Shown in pieces: positions 31,966 to 40,191 of a DNA stretch of 64,000 nt. Every line of letters starts with the position of its first letter. Position 1 is the first letter of the stretch. Source of the stretch: Streptomyces sp. YS415 (GTDB lineage: Bacteria > Actinomycetota > Actinomycetes > Streptomycetales > Streptomycetaceae). A program made the position numbers and the translations under genes. The notes below the pieces were generated by a model that had not been told where the DNA came from, did no database searches, and saw nothing but the letters and a program-made list of their open reading frames with translations. The stretch lies in assembly GCF_023544665.1 (NCBI RefSeq), contig NZ_JAMJFL010000032.1, positions 1-64,000 of the forward strand, in the 5' to 3' direction.

Positions 31966-34529
31966 CCGTGCTGCGCACCTCCGTCCGCACCGTCCTCGCC
32001 CACAAGGGCCGCATGCTGCTGTCCGCCGTGGCGGTGGTGCTGTCGGTCGCGTTCGTCTCCGGCACGCTGGTGTTCACCGACACGATGAACACCACTTTCG
32101 ACAAGCTGTTCGCGTCCACCGCGCCCCACGTCACCGTGGCGCCCGACGAGGACGCGGCACCGCCCGGCGACCGGCCCGCGACCCTGCCTGCCGCCGCCGT
32201 CGGTGCCGCGGCGAAGGCCCCGGGCGCCGCCGGGGCCGAGGGTGCCGTCGCCGACGTCCCGGTCACGCTCGTCGGCGACGGCAACGAAAGGCTTGCAGCC
32301 CCCGGCAACGCCGGTGTCCTCGCCGGAAGCTGGACGAAGAACGACGAACGGGCACTGGAGATCACCTCCGGCCGGTTGCCCCGCGGCGGCTCCGAACTGG
32401 TCCTCGACGCCGACACCGCGGCCGAGAACGGCCTGAAGACCGGTGACGAGATCTCCGTGGTCGCGCTGCCCGGCGACTTCACCGCCACGATCTCCGGCAT
32501 CGCCTCCTTCCGCTCCTCCGGTCCCGGCACCGGCGTCGTCCGCTTCGACCCCGCCACCGCCCAGCAGCGCCTGCTCGGCGAGTCCGGCGTGTTCACGCAC
32601 GTCCACGTCACCGCCCGCGACGGCGTGAGCGACACCCGGCTCAAGGCGGCGCTCGCCACCACACTGCCCGGCTCCCCGGAGCTGCTGACCGCCGACGAGG
32701 CCGCCGACCGCGAGGGCGGCGCCCTGTCCTCCTCGCTGGACGCGCTGACCTACGCGATGCTCGGTTTCGCCGGCGTGGCGTTCCTCGTGGGCACCTTCCT
32801 CATCGTCAACACCTTCTCCATGCTGGTTGCGCAGCGCACCCGGGAGATCGGCCTGATGCGGGCGATCGGGTCCAGCAGGCGCCAGGTCAACCGCTCGGTG
32901 CTCACCGAGGCCGTCCTGCTGGGCCTGGCCGGTTCCGTCGTGGGCGTCGTGGCCGGTATCGGCCTGGCGGTGCTGCTGATGACCTTCGTGAACACATCCG
33001 GCGTCGAGACATCCCTGGGCGACCTCACCGTCGCCTGGACCACCCCGGCCGCCGGCATCGGCCTCGGCGTCGTGGTGACCGTGGTGTCGGCGTACGTGCC
33101 CGCCCGCCGCGCCGGGAAGATCTCCCCGATGGCGGCGCTGCGCGACGACGGCTCCCAGGCCGCCGACGGCCGCACCGGCCGCGTGCGGGCGGTGGCCGGC
33201 ACGGTGTTGTCCGTGGTCGGCCTCGGCGCGCTGGCCGCGACCGCCACTACGGAGGAGACCGCCCGGGCGGGCGCGCTGCTCGGCCTCGGCATCCTGCTGT
33301 CCCTGGTCGGGTTCGTCGTCGTCGGTCCCCTGCTGGCCGGGGTGGTCGTGCGTGGCTTCGGCGGCGCGCTGCTGCGCTGGTTCGGGCCCGTGGGAAGGAT
33401 GGCCGAGCGCAACGCGCTGCGCGATCCGCGCCGCACCGGCGCGACCGGCGCCGCCCTCATGATCGGGCTCGCACTGGTCGGCTGTCTGTCGGTGGCCGGC
33501 TCGTCGATGGTGGCTTCGACCGCCACCATCCTCGACGAGTCCGTGCGCGGCGACCTGATGGTCACGCCCGACTCCGGGCAGCCCATCGTGCCGCAGGCGC
33601 AGCGCGCCCTGGAACGCGCCGAGCACATCGAACACCTCACCGACTACCGGCAGCTGGGCGGCAAGGTCGACACCGGCTCCGGCGACCCGGCGAACACGGT
33701 GATCTTCGGGGCCGACCCCACGTTCACCAAGGACCTCCTCGCGGAGGCCGCCGCCGGTGACCTGGACGCGGCGTACACCCCCGGCAAGGCGGCCGTCAGC
33801 GAGACGTACGCCGAACGGCACGGCCTGAAGGTCGGCGACCCGCTGAAGGTGGCGTTCGACGGGGGCCGGACCGGGCAGATCACGCTCGCCGCGATCATCA
33901 CCGACGAGTCCAACACCGACAACGAAGCGCTCTACATGGGCCTGACCACGGTGCGCGAGTACGTCGACGAGAAGAACCTGCCGCTGAGCGTCTCCCTGTT
34001 CGCCGAGGCCGTGGACGGCGAGGAACAGGAAGCGTTCGTCGCGTTCGAGAAGGCCCTCGCCCCCTACCCGCAGTACACGGTGCGGAGCACTGCGGACTTC
34101 AAGGAGACCCTGCGCGAAGAGATCGGCCAACTGCTAAACATCGTCTACGGGCTGCTGGCGCTGGCGATCGTCGTGGCGGTGCTGGGTGTGGTGAACACCC
34201 TGGCCCTGTCGGTGGTCGAACGGACCCGTGAGATCGGCCTGATGCGGGCCCTCGGCGTCTCCCGGGGTCAACTGCGCCGCATGATCCGCCTGGAGTCCAT
34301 GGTCATCGCCCTGTTCGGCGCGCTGCTCGGGCTCGGGCTCGGCCTGGCCTGGGGGGCCGCGGCCCACCAACTGCTGGCGCTGCAGGGCCTGACGACGCTG
34401 GACATCCCCTGGCCGACGATCCTGACGGTGTTCGTCGCCTCGGCCTTCGTCGGTCTGCTGGCGGCGCTCGTCCCGGCGTTCCGCGCGGCCCGCGTCAACG
34501 TCCTGCGGGCCATCGCCGCCGGAGCCTGA
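31962..34529 (+). CDS. FtsX/MacB-type ABC transporter permease, duplicated form
   Basis: An 855-residue membrane protein with two repeated FtsX modules. An N-terminal helix (about 17-38, MLLSAVAVVLSVAFVSGTLV) is followed by a large extracytoplasmic periplasmic-core-like domain and three helices (about 262-380). The second half repeats the pattern, with a helix, an extracytoplasmic domain (about 520-720) and three helices at the end. The coupling motif REIGLMRAIGSSRRQVNRS recurs as REIGLMRALGVSRGQLRRM. This 8-helix layout is common in actinobacterial antimicrobial-peptide or lipoprotein-type exporters. It is translationally coupled to the ATPase. Confidence 0.93.
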   Translation: MTVLRTSVRTVLAHKGRMLLSAVAVVLSVAFVSGTLVFTDTMNTTFDKLFASTAPHVTVAPDEDAAPPGDRPATLPAAAVGAAAKAPGAAGAEGAVADVPVTLVGDGNERLAAPGNAGVLAGSWTKNDERALEITSGRLPRGGSELVLDADTAAENGLKTGDEISVVALPGDFTATISGIASFRSSGPGTGVVRFDPATAQQRLLGESGVFTHVHVTARDGVSDTRLKAALATTLPGSPELLTADEAADREGGALSSSLDALTYAMLGFAGVAFLVGTFLIVNTFSMLVAQRTREIGLMRAIGSSRRQVNRSVLTEAVLLGLAGSVVGVVAGIGLAVLLMTFVNTSGVETSLGDLTVAWTTPAAGIGLGVVVTVVSAYVPARRAGKISPMAALRDDGSQAADGRTGRVRAVAGTVLSVVGLGALAATATTEETARAGALLGLGILLSLVGFVVVGPLLAGVVVRGFGGALLRWFGPVGRMAERNALRDPRRTGATGAALMIGLALVGCLSVAGSSMVASTATILDESVRGDLMVTPDSGQPIVPQAQRALERAEHIEHLTDYRQLGGKVDTGSGDPANTVIFGADPTFTKDLLAEAAAGDLDAAYTPGKAAVSETYAERHGLKVGDPLKVAFDGGRTGQITLAAIITDESNTDNEALYMGLTTVREYVDEKNLPLSVSLFAEAVDGEEQEAFVAFEKALAPYPQYTVRSTADFKETLREEIGQLLNIVYGLLALAIVVAVLGVVNTLALSVVERTREIGLMRALGVSRGQLRRMIRLESMVIALFGALLGLGLGLAWGAAAHQLLALQGLTTLDIPWPTILTVFVASAFVGLLAALVPAFRAARVNVLRAIAAGA

Positions 34530-34556
34530 CGGCCTGGACGGCCGGTCCCACCCACG

Positions 34557-34591
34557 CCCCCGCTTCCCGGCGCCTCCCCGGGGAGCGGGGG
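34557..34591. terminator. Hairpin between convergent ABC permease and SARP genes
   Basis: CCCCCGCT (34557-34564) pairs with AGCGGGGG (34584-34591), with further pairing inside the loop. Confidence 0.55.
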
Positions 34592-34652
34592 TTCGCCGCG
34601 CCGGGACTTCGGGGGACGGTGAACCACGGCGCGTCAAGCGTCGAGACACCCG

Positions 34653-36029
34653 TCAGGTGGGCTGGACGCGCTCGGTGCCGGTCCGGCGCCGCCGGGCCTG
34701 GCCGTGCAGCTGCCGGGGCGACGCCGTGCCGGTGGCCATCCGGCTCTGGGCCTCGGCCCGGTGCCGCCGGTACCCGTGCAGCGGCACCACCATCGCGAGC
34801 GGCGCGCCGGTCACCGGCCGCAGCAGGGTCACCGTCCCGTGCCGTACGGCGCCGTCGCCCTCGGAGACCTCCGAGCCCGCGCGGGCAGCGGCTACACCGG
34901 GCTCCTGAGGGTACCCGGCGACCGTCATGAGGGCGTGCGCGAGAGCTTTCGGTGACCGGCGGCACAGCTCGTTCAGGAAACGGGTGCCGTCGCCGTCGCC
35001 CGTCCCGGTCGTGGCGGCGACGGCGTCGAGGAGCCGGGACAGCTCTTCGGTGGGCCGCGCCGCGCCGAAGGGGTGGTGGGCCGTCCTGGTTCCGTTCGCC
35101 GCCGGTGCCGCCGGTGCGGCGGCGGGAAGGGTTACCGTCCGCAGTCGGCCGGAGCCGGATGCCGACGGCGCGGTTCCGCTCCCGTCGGTGCCGGAGACGT
35201 CGTGCCGCAGGATGTCCTCGTAGGCCCGGCGCAGCTCCGGTCCGGGGTCCGCGCCGATCTCGTCGGCCAGCGTGCGGCGTACCGCCTCGAAGCGTCCGAG
35301 CGCCTCGGCGGCCCGCCCCGAGGCGTACAGGGCGTGCAGCAGGACTACCCACGACGACTCGCGCAGTGGCTCCCGGGCGACGATCTCCTCGGCCGCGGTG
35401 ACGGCCCGCAGGTGGTCTCCCTCCTCGTAGAGGGCCCGTGCCCGCAACTCCTGCGCGAAGGAGCGAAGTTCCGTCATCCGGTACACCTCGCCCTGGGCGA
35501 AGCGACGGCCCAGGGCGTCGTAGTACGGTTCGCCGCGCCACAGGGCCAGGCCGGCCTCCACCTCCCGCAGCGCCTGGCGCGTGCGGCCTGCGGCGAAGTG
35601 GTCACGGGCCCGGTCCGTGGCCGCCGTGAAGAGCGTGCTGTCCCGGTGTTCCACGGGCATCCGCAGGACGTATCCGGTGGCTTCGCGCCGGAGCACCGCG
35701 GCGTCGGGGCCGGCCCCGGACGAGTTGAGCGTCGAGCGCAGCCTGCTGATGTGCGCCTGTACGGAGGAGGCGGCGGCGACCGGCGGCTCACCGTCCCAGA
35801 GGTCGTGACACAGGCGTCGCACGCTCACCGGACAGGCGTCCGCGAGCAGCAGCCGCAGCAAGAGCGCGCGGCGCTGCGGCGGTCCCAGGTCGATGACATC
35901 TGCTTCGCCTGCGCGGCGCAGCCGAAGCGGACCGAGGACATCCACACACAGGGGTGCGCCGGGCCCGGGGGAGTGCGCCCGGGCTGCGGCCAGCCGGTCA
36001 GTTCCGGGCATCTGCGTGGTCTCGGTCAC
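34653..36029 (-). CDS. SARP-type transcriptional activator
   Basis: A 458-residue regulator with an OmpR-like winged helix (VDVLGPLRLRRAGEADVIDL, ending ATGYVLRMP) and BTAD (EPLRESSWVVLLHALYASGR) occupying about residues 25-290. The C-terminal 170 residues are low-complexity and basic at the end (RQLHGQARRRRTGTERV) with no ATPase domain. The GTG at 36027-36029 has a GGGGGAG ribosome binding site; an ATG six codons later is an alternative. It is divergent from the anti-sigma gene at 36203. No GAAC-type promoter was found on its strand. Confidence 0.88.
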   Translation of the reverse strand: MTETTQMPGTDRLAAARAHSPGPGAPLCVDVLGPLRLRRAGEADVIDLGPPQRRALLLRLLLADACPVSVRRLCHDLWDGEPPVAAASSVQAHISRLRSTLNSSGAGPDAAVLRREATGYVLRMPVEHRDSTLFTAATDRARDHFAAGRTRQALREVEAGLALWRGEPYYDALGRRFAQGEVYRMTELRSFAQELRARALYEEGDHLRAVTAAEEIVAREPLRESSWVVLLHALYASGRAAEALGRFEAVRRTLADEIGADPGPELRRAYEDILRHDVSGTDGSGTAPSASGSGRLRTVTLPAAAPAAPAANGTRTAHHPFGAARPTEELSRLLDAVAATTGTGDGDGTRFLNELCRRSPKALAHALMTVAGYPQEPGVAAARAGSEVSEGDGAVRHGTVTLLRPVTGAPLAMVVPLHGYRRHRAEAQSRMATGTASPRQLHGQARRRRTGTERVQPT

Positions 36030-36136
36030 TTGCTCCCCCTGCCGTCGGTCACCCTGACGAGCACATCGTCGTCCGGCGAACTGCTCACACGGCAGACCGG
36101 TTTCCTGCTCACTTCGACCGGGATGCGGGGTGCCGG

Positions 36137-36165
36137 GGTGAACCACCGGGGCGGCCACGACGTTC
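36137..36165 (+). promoter_or_regulatory. GAAC-type ECF promoter of the anti-sigma gene
   Basis: GGTGAACC (36137-36144), 16 bases, CGTTC (36161-36165), about 40 bases upstream of the ATG. Confidence 0.65.
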
Positions 36166-36202
36166 CAGAGGTGGTGGCGCGGGGGAAAGCGCAGGAGTGG
36201 TC

Positions 36203-36931
36203 ATGAATTGCGAGCAGGTGAAATCCGACCTGGCGGCCGAGATGCTGGCCGGGCGGGACGAACCGCGGGACGCGGCACACGCCGCCCATCTGCGCGGCTG
36301 CCCCTCCTGCCGGAGGGAGCGGGCGGAGCTGCGGCGGGTTCTGCGGCTGTTGTCCGGCGTGTCACCCCACGACTGGCTCGGCACACCACCGGCACCCGAC
36401 CCCGAGCGAGCGATCGCGGCATTGCGCGGCGATCCGTCGGCTACGGCGGGGGCCGTCGGCCCGGTCGCCGACGCGGGGCAGCGCGGGCGGCACACGCATC
36501 TCGCGGTCGCGGTCGCCTTCGCAGCAGGACTGATCTTCGGCGGTGGTGCGGCGGTGGCGGGTCACGCCGGCCAGAACTCCGCCGAACGACAGGCACTGGC
36601 GGCCGGGCCGGCCAGATCGTTGTACGCCCGCGATGCCGGGACGGGCGCCGAGGGGGAGATCGAGACGCGGGCGCGGCGCTGGGGCACGGAGGTCCGGCTC
36701 ACCGTGAGCGGAGTGGAGGGCCCGCGCCGGTGCTCGCTCGTCGCGATCGGCGAGTCGTCCCGCCGGGAGGTGATCTGCAACTGGGCGGTGTCCGGAAGGC
36801 AGGATGCGCCGCCGGGCGACGGAGGGTCCCGGCTGACACTGGCCGGCAGCAGCTCGCTGGCACAGCAGGAGATCACCGCGTTCGAGGTCGAGACGTCCGA
36901 CGGGGAGGTGCTGCTGCGGCTGGCTCCGTGA
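36203..36931 (+). CDS. Membrane-anchored zinc-finger anti-sigma factor
   Basis: A 242-residue protein. The N-terminal anti-sigma domain carries HAAHLRGCPSC (H-x3-C-x2-C with CEQV upstream). A single transmembrane helix follows (about 98-118, LAVAVAFAAGLIFGGGAAVAG), then an extracytoplasmic beta-rich domain (about 140-242) with two cysteines (RRCSLV and VICNWAV). The order matches single-pass anti-sigma factors of the RslA type, which release their sigma factor on an envelope signal. No sigma gene is adjacent. It is itself preceded by a GAAC-type promoter, the usual negative-feedback design if it binds the sigma factor that reads those promoters. AGGAG lies upstream of the ATG. Confidence 0.88.
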   Translation: MNCEQVKSDLAAEMLAGRDEPRDAAHAAHLRGCPSCRRERAELRRVLRLLSGVSPHDWLGTPPAPDPERAIAALRGDPSATAGAVGPVADAGQRGRHTHLAVAVAFAAGLIFGGGAAVAGHAGQNSAERQALAAGPARSLYARDAGTGAEGEIETRARRWGTEVRLTVSGVEGPRRCSLVAIGESSRREVICNWAVSGRQDAPPGDGGSRLTLAGSSSLAQQEITAFEVETSDGEVLLRLAP

Positions 36932-37307
36932 CCGGCCGCGCGCCGGGATCAGGCCACCCCTTGCGGGGTACGGGCTCGCCGCCGGATGCGGGGCCGTGCG
37001 GCGGGGCCTTACGGTCGGCCGACACAGGCTGGTGGGTCTCGTGCTCGCGCAGCCGCCGGTACCAGGGACCGATCAGACTGGCCAGCAGGACTCCGCAACC
37101 GACCTGGAAGGCCAGGCGGAGCCAGCCGTTCGGAGCGTCGTCGACACGGTCCAGCAGGGTGGCCGACACGGGGTAGGTGAGGGCGACTCCCGCCGCGACC
37201 AGCCACCAAGGGCCACCGGACCGGTTCCTGCGCAGGAGGTCGGTCACCACGATGGCGGTGGCGATGGCGACGACCGCGGCCACCAGCGCGGTGATATTGC
37301 TGTGCAT
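36873..37307 (-). CDS. Small membrane protein of unknown function
   Basis: A 144-residue protein with two or three hydrophobic helices (NITALVAAVVAIATAIVV near residues 4-21, WWLVAAGVALTYPVSATLL near 34-52, and LAFQVGCGVLLASLIGPWY near 65-83) and a cytoplasmic proline- and arginine-rich tail. The tail is encoded on the strand opposite the end of the anti-sigma gene, with which it overlaps convergently by 59 bases. A GAAC-type promoter lies 67 bases upstream. No family is recognised. Confidence 0.7.
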   Translation of the reverse strand: MHSNITALVAAVVAIATAIVVTDLLRRNRSGGPWWLVAAGVALTYPVSATLLDRVDDAPNGWLRLAFQVGCGVLLASLIGPWYRRLREHETHQPVSADRKAPPHGPASGGEPVPRKGWPDPGARPVTEPAAAAPPRRTSRPRTR

Positions 37308-37373
37308 CGAAAACGGCCTTCTGTTCTGCCCAATGCGGCCGAGTGAGGCCGCGCACGTAACCTTCTGTCTGTT

Positions 37374-37402
37374 GAACGCCGGCCCGCGATGACAGGTTCA
37401 CC
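37374..37402 (-). promoter_or_regulatory. GAAC-type ECF promoter of the small membrane protein gene
   Basis: Minus strand GGTGAACC (37402-37395), 16 bases, CGTTC (37378-37374). A second GTGAACC lies just upstream without a matching -10. Confidence 0.65.
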
Positions 37403-37434
37403 ACCGGCAGGTTCACGCTCGGGCGGGCGGGGTG

Positions 37435-38175
37435 TCAGAGGGCCATGAGCGTCACCGTGGCCGCCAGTCCCATCCCGTAGGCCACGGTGTAGTACCGGAG
37501 CATCGGCTGACCGGGAGCCCGGCACAGCAGCACCACGGCGAGCACGGTGACGGCCGCGACGACGAACAGGTCGGCGCCGATCCGTTCGAAGGCCAGGTTG
37601 GCGACGACGGCGCCGCTCACGAAGAGCGCGTTGACGGTGAGCAGCACGTTGTCCGTCCGCGTCAGCGCCGTCCGGGTCGGGGCGGCGGCCTGCGCCACCA
37701 TGACGGCGAGGTTCAGCAGCAGGAACCCCGCGAAGAACACGTGGTGCGAGAAGGACTCGTCGTGGAAGGCGACGATGTCGCACCACCGCGACGGTCCGGC
37801 CGTGCAGAAACGCCCGTTGAGGTAGTTCGCGAACTCGTGGTCGCCGTAGCCGACTCCGTACAGGTAGACGCCGATGACGAAGAGGACCCCGACCGCGCGG
37901 CGCCCGCGGTCGCGGTGGGCCGGGGCGGCCACCGCGCGCAGGTGGCCGAGGAGCACGAGGTGCGTGACGACGGTGAACAACCCGAGCAACAGGTTGTTCA
38001 GTTCGACCCAGCGCATTGCCTGGTGCGGCAGCACGTGGCCGAGCGTCAGCGTGCTGCGCCGGTTGACGGACAGCAGGACCAGGAGCAGCGACACCAGCGC
38101 GAGCAGCAGGTGCAGCTGTCTCTGCCCGGTGGCGCGGGCCACGGGCCGGGGAAGGGAGGGGAGGAGGTGAGTCAC
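37435..38175 (-). CDS. Multispanning membrane protein of unknown function
   Basis: About 246 residues with six hydrophobic helices and short loops, for example HLLLALVSLLLVLLSV, NNLLLGLFTVVTHLVLLG, VLFVIGVYLYGVG and FVVAAVTVLAVVLLC. A conserved-looking loop contains DHEFANYLNGRFC and the pair of cysteines C-x7-C (FCTAGPSRWC). GTG at 38175 with GAGG five bases upstream is preferred, though an ATG nine codons earlier (38202) is possible. It follows the OPT transporter gene on the same strand after about 100 bases and may be co-transcribed. No known family is recognised. Confidence 0.7.
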   Translation of the reverse strand: MTHLLPSLPRPVARATGQRQLHLLLALVSLLLVLLSVNRRSTLTLGHVLPHQAMRWVELNNLLLGLFTVVTHLVLLGHLRAVAAPAHRDRGRRAVGVLFVIGVYLYGVGYGDHEFANYLNGRFCTAGPSRWCDIVAFHDESFSHHVFFAGFLLLNLAVMVAQAAAPTRTALTRTDNVLLTVNALFVSGAVVANLAFERIGADLFVVAAVTVLAVVLLCRAPGQPMLRYYTVAYGMGLAATVTLMAL

Positions 38176-38274
38176 ACTGACCTCTACGACGGTTCCCGTC
38201 ATCGCGTTCGACGCGGAATGTGGCGCGGTGTACGGCGGTTGCGACCGGGCGGTGTGGGCGCGGGGGCGGCGGGT

Positions 38275-39966
38275 TCAGAACGACTGCTGCATGCGGGCGA
38301 TGTCGTGCAGCGAGCTGCCCGCCACGAGGCCCGCACCGACCACGGCCGGTTCGTCCTGCCGCGCCGCCCGCACGGCGCCGCCGCCCGCACGGCGGCCGCG
38401 GCGGGTCCACGCGACCCGGACCCCCAGCGCGGCCAGGATGAACCACCCGGCGTTCGGCATCCCGACGAGCAGCCCCAGGCCGAACAGGATGCCCATCTGG
38501 CGGGACGATCCGCCGAGGAGCTGGAGCAGTGCGCCGGGCACGGCCCACAGCGCCATCTCCCGCACGGCAGCCCCGCCGTCGAGGCCCGCGGTGATGGTGT
38601 CGGCGTACACCCGGGCGATGGGCGGCACGTCCGACTCGGACAGGAACCCCTGCCAGGTGACGGCCACGACGACGACCGCGACACCGAAGCCGACCAACTG
38701 GGCGAGGTACTGCTGCCGCCGCCCGGCCAGTTCGTAGGGCTGCCACGGTGTCACGCCGCGCCGCAGCAGCCAGCCGCTCTTCAAATCGAAGCCCATGTCG
38801 GCGAAGGCCGGCCCCGTGGCGGCGATGTATCCCGTGAGCAGGGCCAGCGGCACCGTCGGCATGCCGACGAGCAGGCCGGCCATCATGAAGACGACGGTGA
38901 GGGCGAACGCGGGGAACCATCCCGAGTGCATGGCGGTCAGCCCCACGATGAGCTGGTGCGCCAGCGCGGACACCCCGGCGAACAACACCCAGCCGACCAG
39001 CGCGACACCCCCGAGGTCGGCGCTCAACCCGCCGAACAGGGCCAGGGCCGACGCCCCCAGGATCAGCAGCACGCCGCCCTCCACCAGCCCGCGCCGCAGT
39101 CGCGCGCCGTCCACCGTGCGCCGCCGCGGATCGAACCGGTCCTCGTCCACCGGCCGGGCCTCGCAGTCCCCGGGCGGGCCGGTGACGGCGGTGCTGTCCG
39201 GGACCGCGGTGCCCTCGCCGGAGCGCAGCAGCAGGCGGACGGCCTGTGCCAGCGCCACGCACCCCGCGCCGATCATGATGCCGTGCGGCACGTGGCGGGC
39301 AGCGAGGTCCACGTCCCACAGCGCGGGGACGTACTGGGCTATGAGGAGACCCACCGCGAACATCCCGAGGGCCCATACGTTGCCCAGGAAGGCCAGCCCG
39401 GCCGAGCCCAGCGGAAGTCTCAACGCCGCCCCCGCCGCCCCCACCAGAGCGCTCAGGGCCAGGATGCGGGCCTTGCGGCCTCCCTGGTCGCCCGCCTCGA
39501 TGGTCTCGGCGGCCGCGATGCCGGTCGGCCACGGCGCGTCCGCAGGCAGCAAGGCCGAGTCGAAGGTCCGGTAGAGCACCCAGCTGTCTACGGCCAGCCC
39601 GACGACGGCACCGCCGAGCAGCGTCCAGACCAGTTCGGGCCGGCCCAGCGCCACAGGGACGGCCAGCGGCATGAGCAGCGAGTTGGCGGCACCGAACGTG
39701 GACCCGGAGACCGCCGACTGCACCAGGTTCTGCCGCTGCGGGTCACGCAGGCGCGACAGACCGGCCATCTTGGTCCGGCCCAGCGCCATGGCCACGACGG
39801 CGCCGATGACCGCGGTGTTGGCCGCGACACCCACGGTGGTGATCAGCACCAGACCGGTGACCGAGCCGAGTACGGACAGGACGATGACCAGCGACAGCGT
39901 CACCGGCTCGAACGCGCGGGGATGCGCATGCCGGATCGCCGCGTCGCGGACGGAGGAGCGGGGCAT
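38275..39966 (-). CDS. OPT/YSL family oligopeptide or metal-chelate transporter
   Basis: A 563-residue integral membrane protein with about 14 hydrophobic helices. The fold signatures of the oligopeptide transporter superfamily are visible: NTAVIGAVVAMALGR in the first third, then DMGFDLKSGWLLRRGVTPWQ and the AETIEAGDQ segment characteristic of OPT members. Members import small peptides or metal-nicotianamine or siderophore-like chelates with protons. AGGAAGG lies about 11 bases upstream of the ATG at 39966. No GAAC-type promoter was found. Confidence 0.88.
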   Translation of the reverse strand: MPRSSVRDAAIRHAHPRAFEPVTLSLVIVLSVLGSVTGLVLITTVGVAANTAVIGAVVAMALGRTKMAGLSRLRDPQRQNLVQSAVSGSTFGAANSLLMPLAVPVALGRPELVWTLLGGAVVGLAVDSWVLYRTFDSALLPADAPWPTGIAAAETIEAGDQGGRKARILALSALVGAAGAALRLPLGSAGLAFLGNVWALGMFAVGLLIAQYVPALWDVDLAARHVPHGIMIGAGCVALAQAVRLLLRSGEGTAVPDSTAVTGPPGDCEARPVDEDRFDPRRRTVDGARLRRGLVEGGVLLILGASALALFGGLSADLGGVALVGWVLFAGVSALAHQLIVGLTAMHSGWFPAFALTVVFMMAGLLVGMPTVPLALLTGYIAATGPAFADMGFDLKSGWLLRRGVTPWQPYELAGRRQQYLAQLVGFGVAVVVVAVTWQGFLSESDVPPIARVYADTITAGLDGGAAVREMALWAVPGALLQLLGGSSRQMGILFGLGLLVGMPNAGWFILAALGVRVAWTRRGRRAGGGAVRAARQDEPAVVGAGLVAGSSLHDIARMQQSF

Positions 39967-40191
39967 GGGCCGGGACGGCCTTCCTGGATGCGGGACTGCG
40001 CCTCGTGGCGCACCTTTCCGGCTGCTGCCCGCACGAGAACGCGCAGGAGCACGAACACGAGCACGGCCTCGGGCCGACAGTGATCGCCACGGGACACGCA
40101 CCGCCGATCGGTGGTGCCGTAGATCATTGTGTCCTACCGGATTACCGCCATCGCGTGCGGGCGCTGGGGAAGCCTCGCCGTACGAGCTCGG

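Noticed and set aside
34618..34641. GGTGAACC at 34618 as another ECF promoter
   Set aside because: No CGT(A/T) at the right distance and it would run antisense to the SARP gene.
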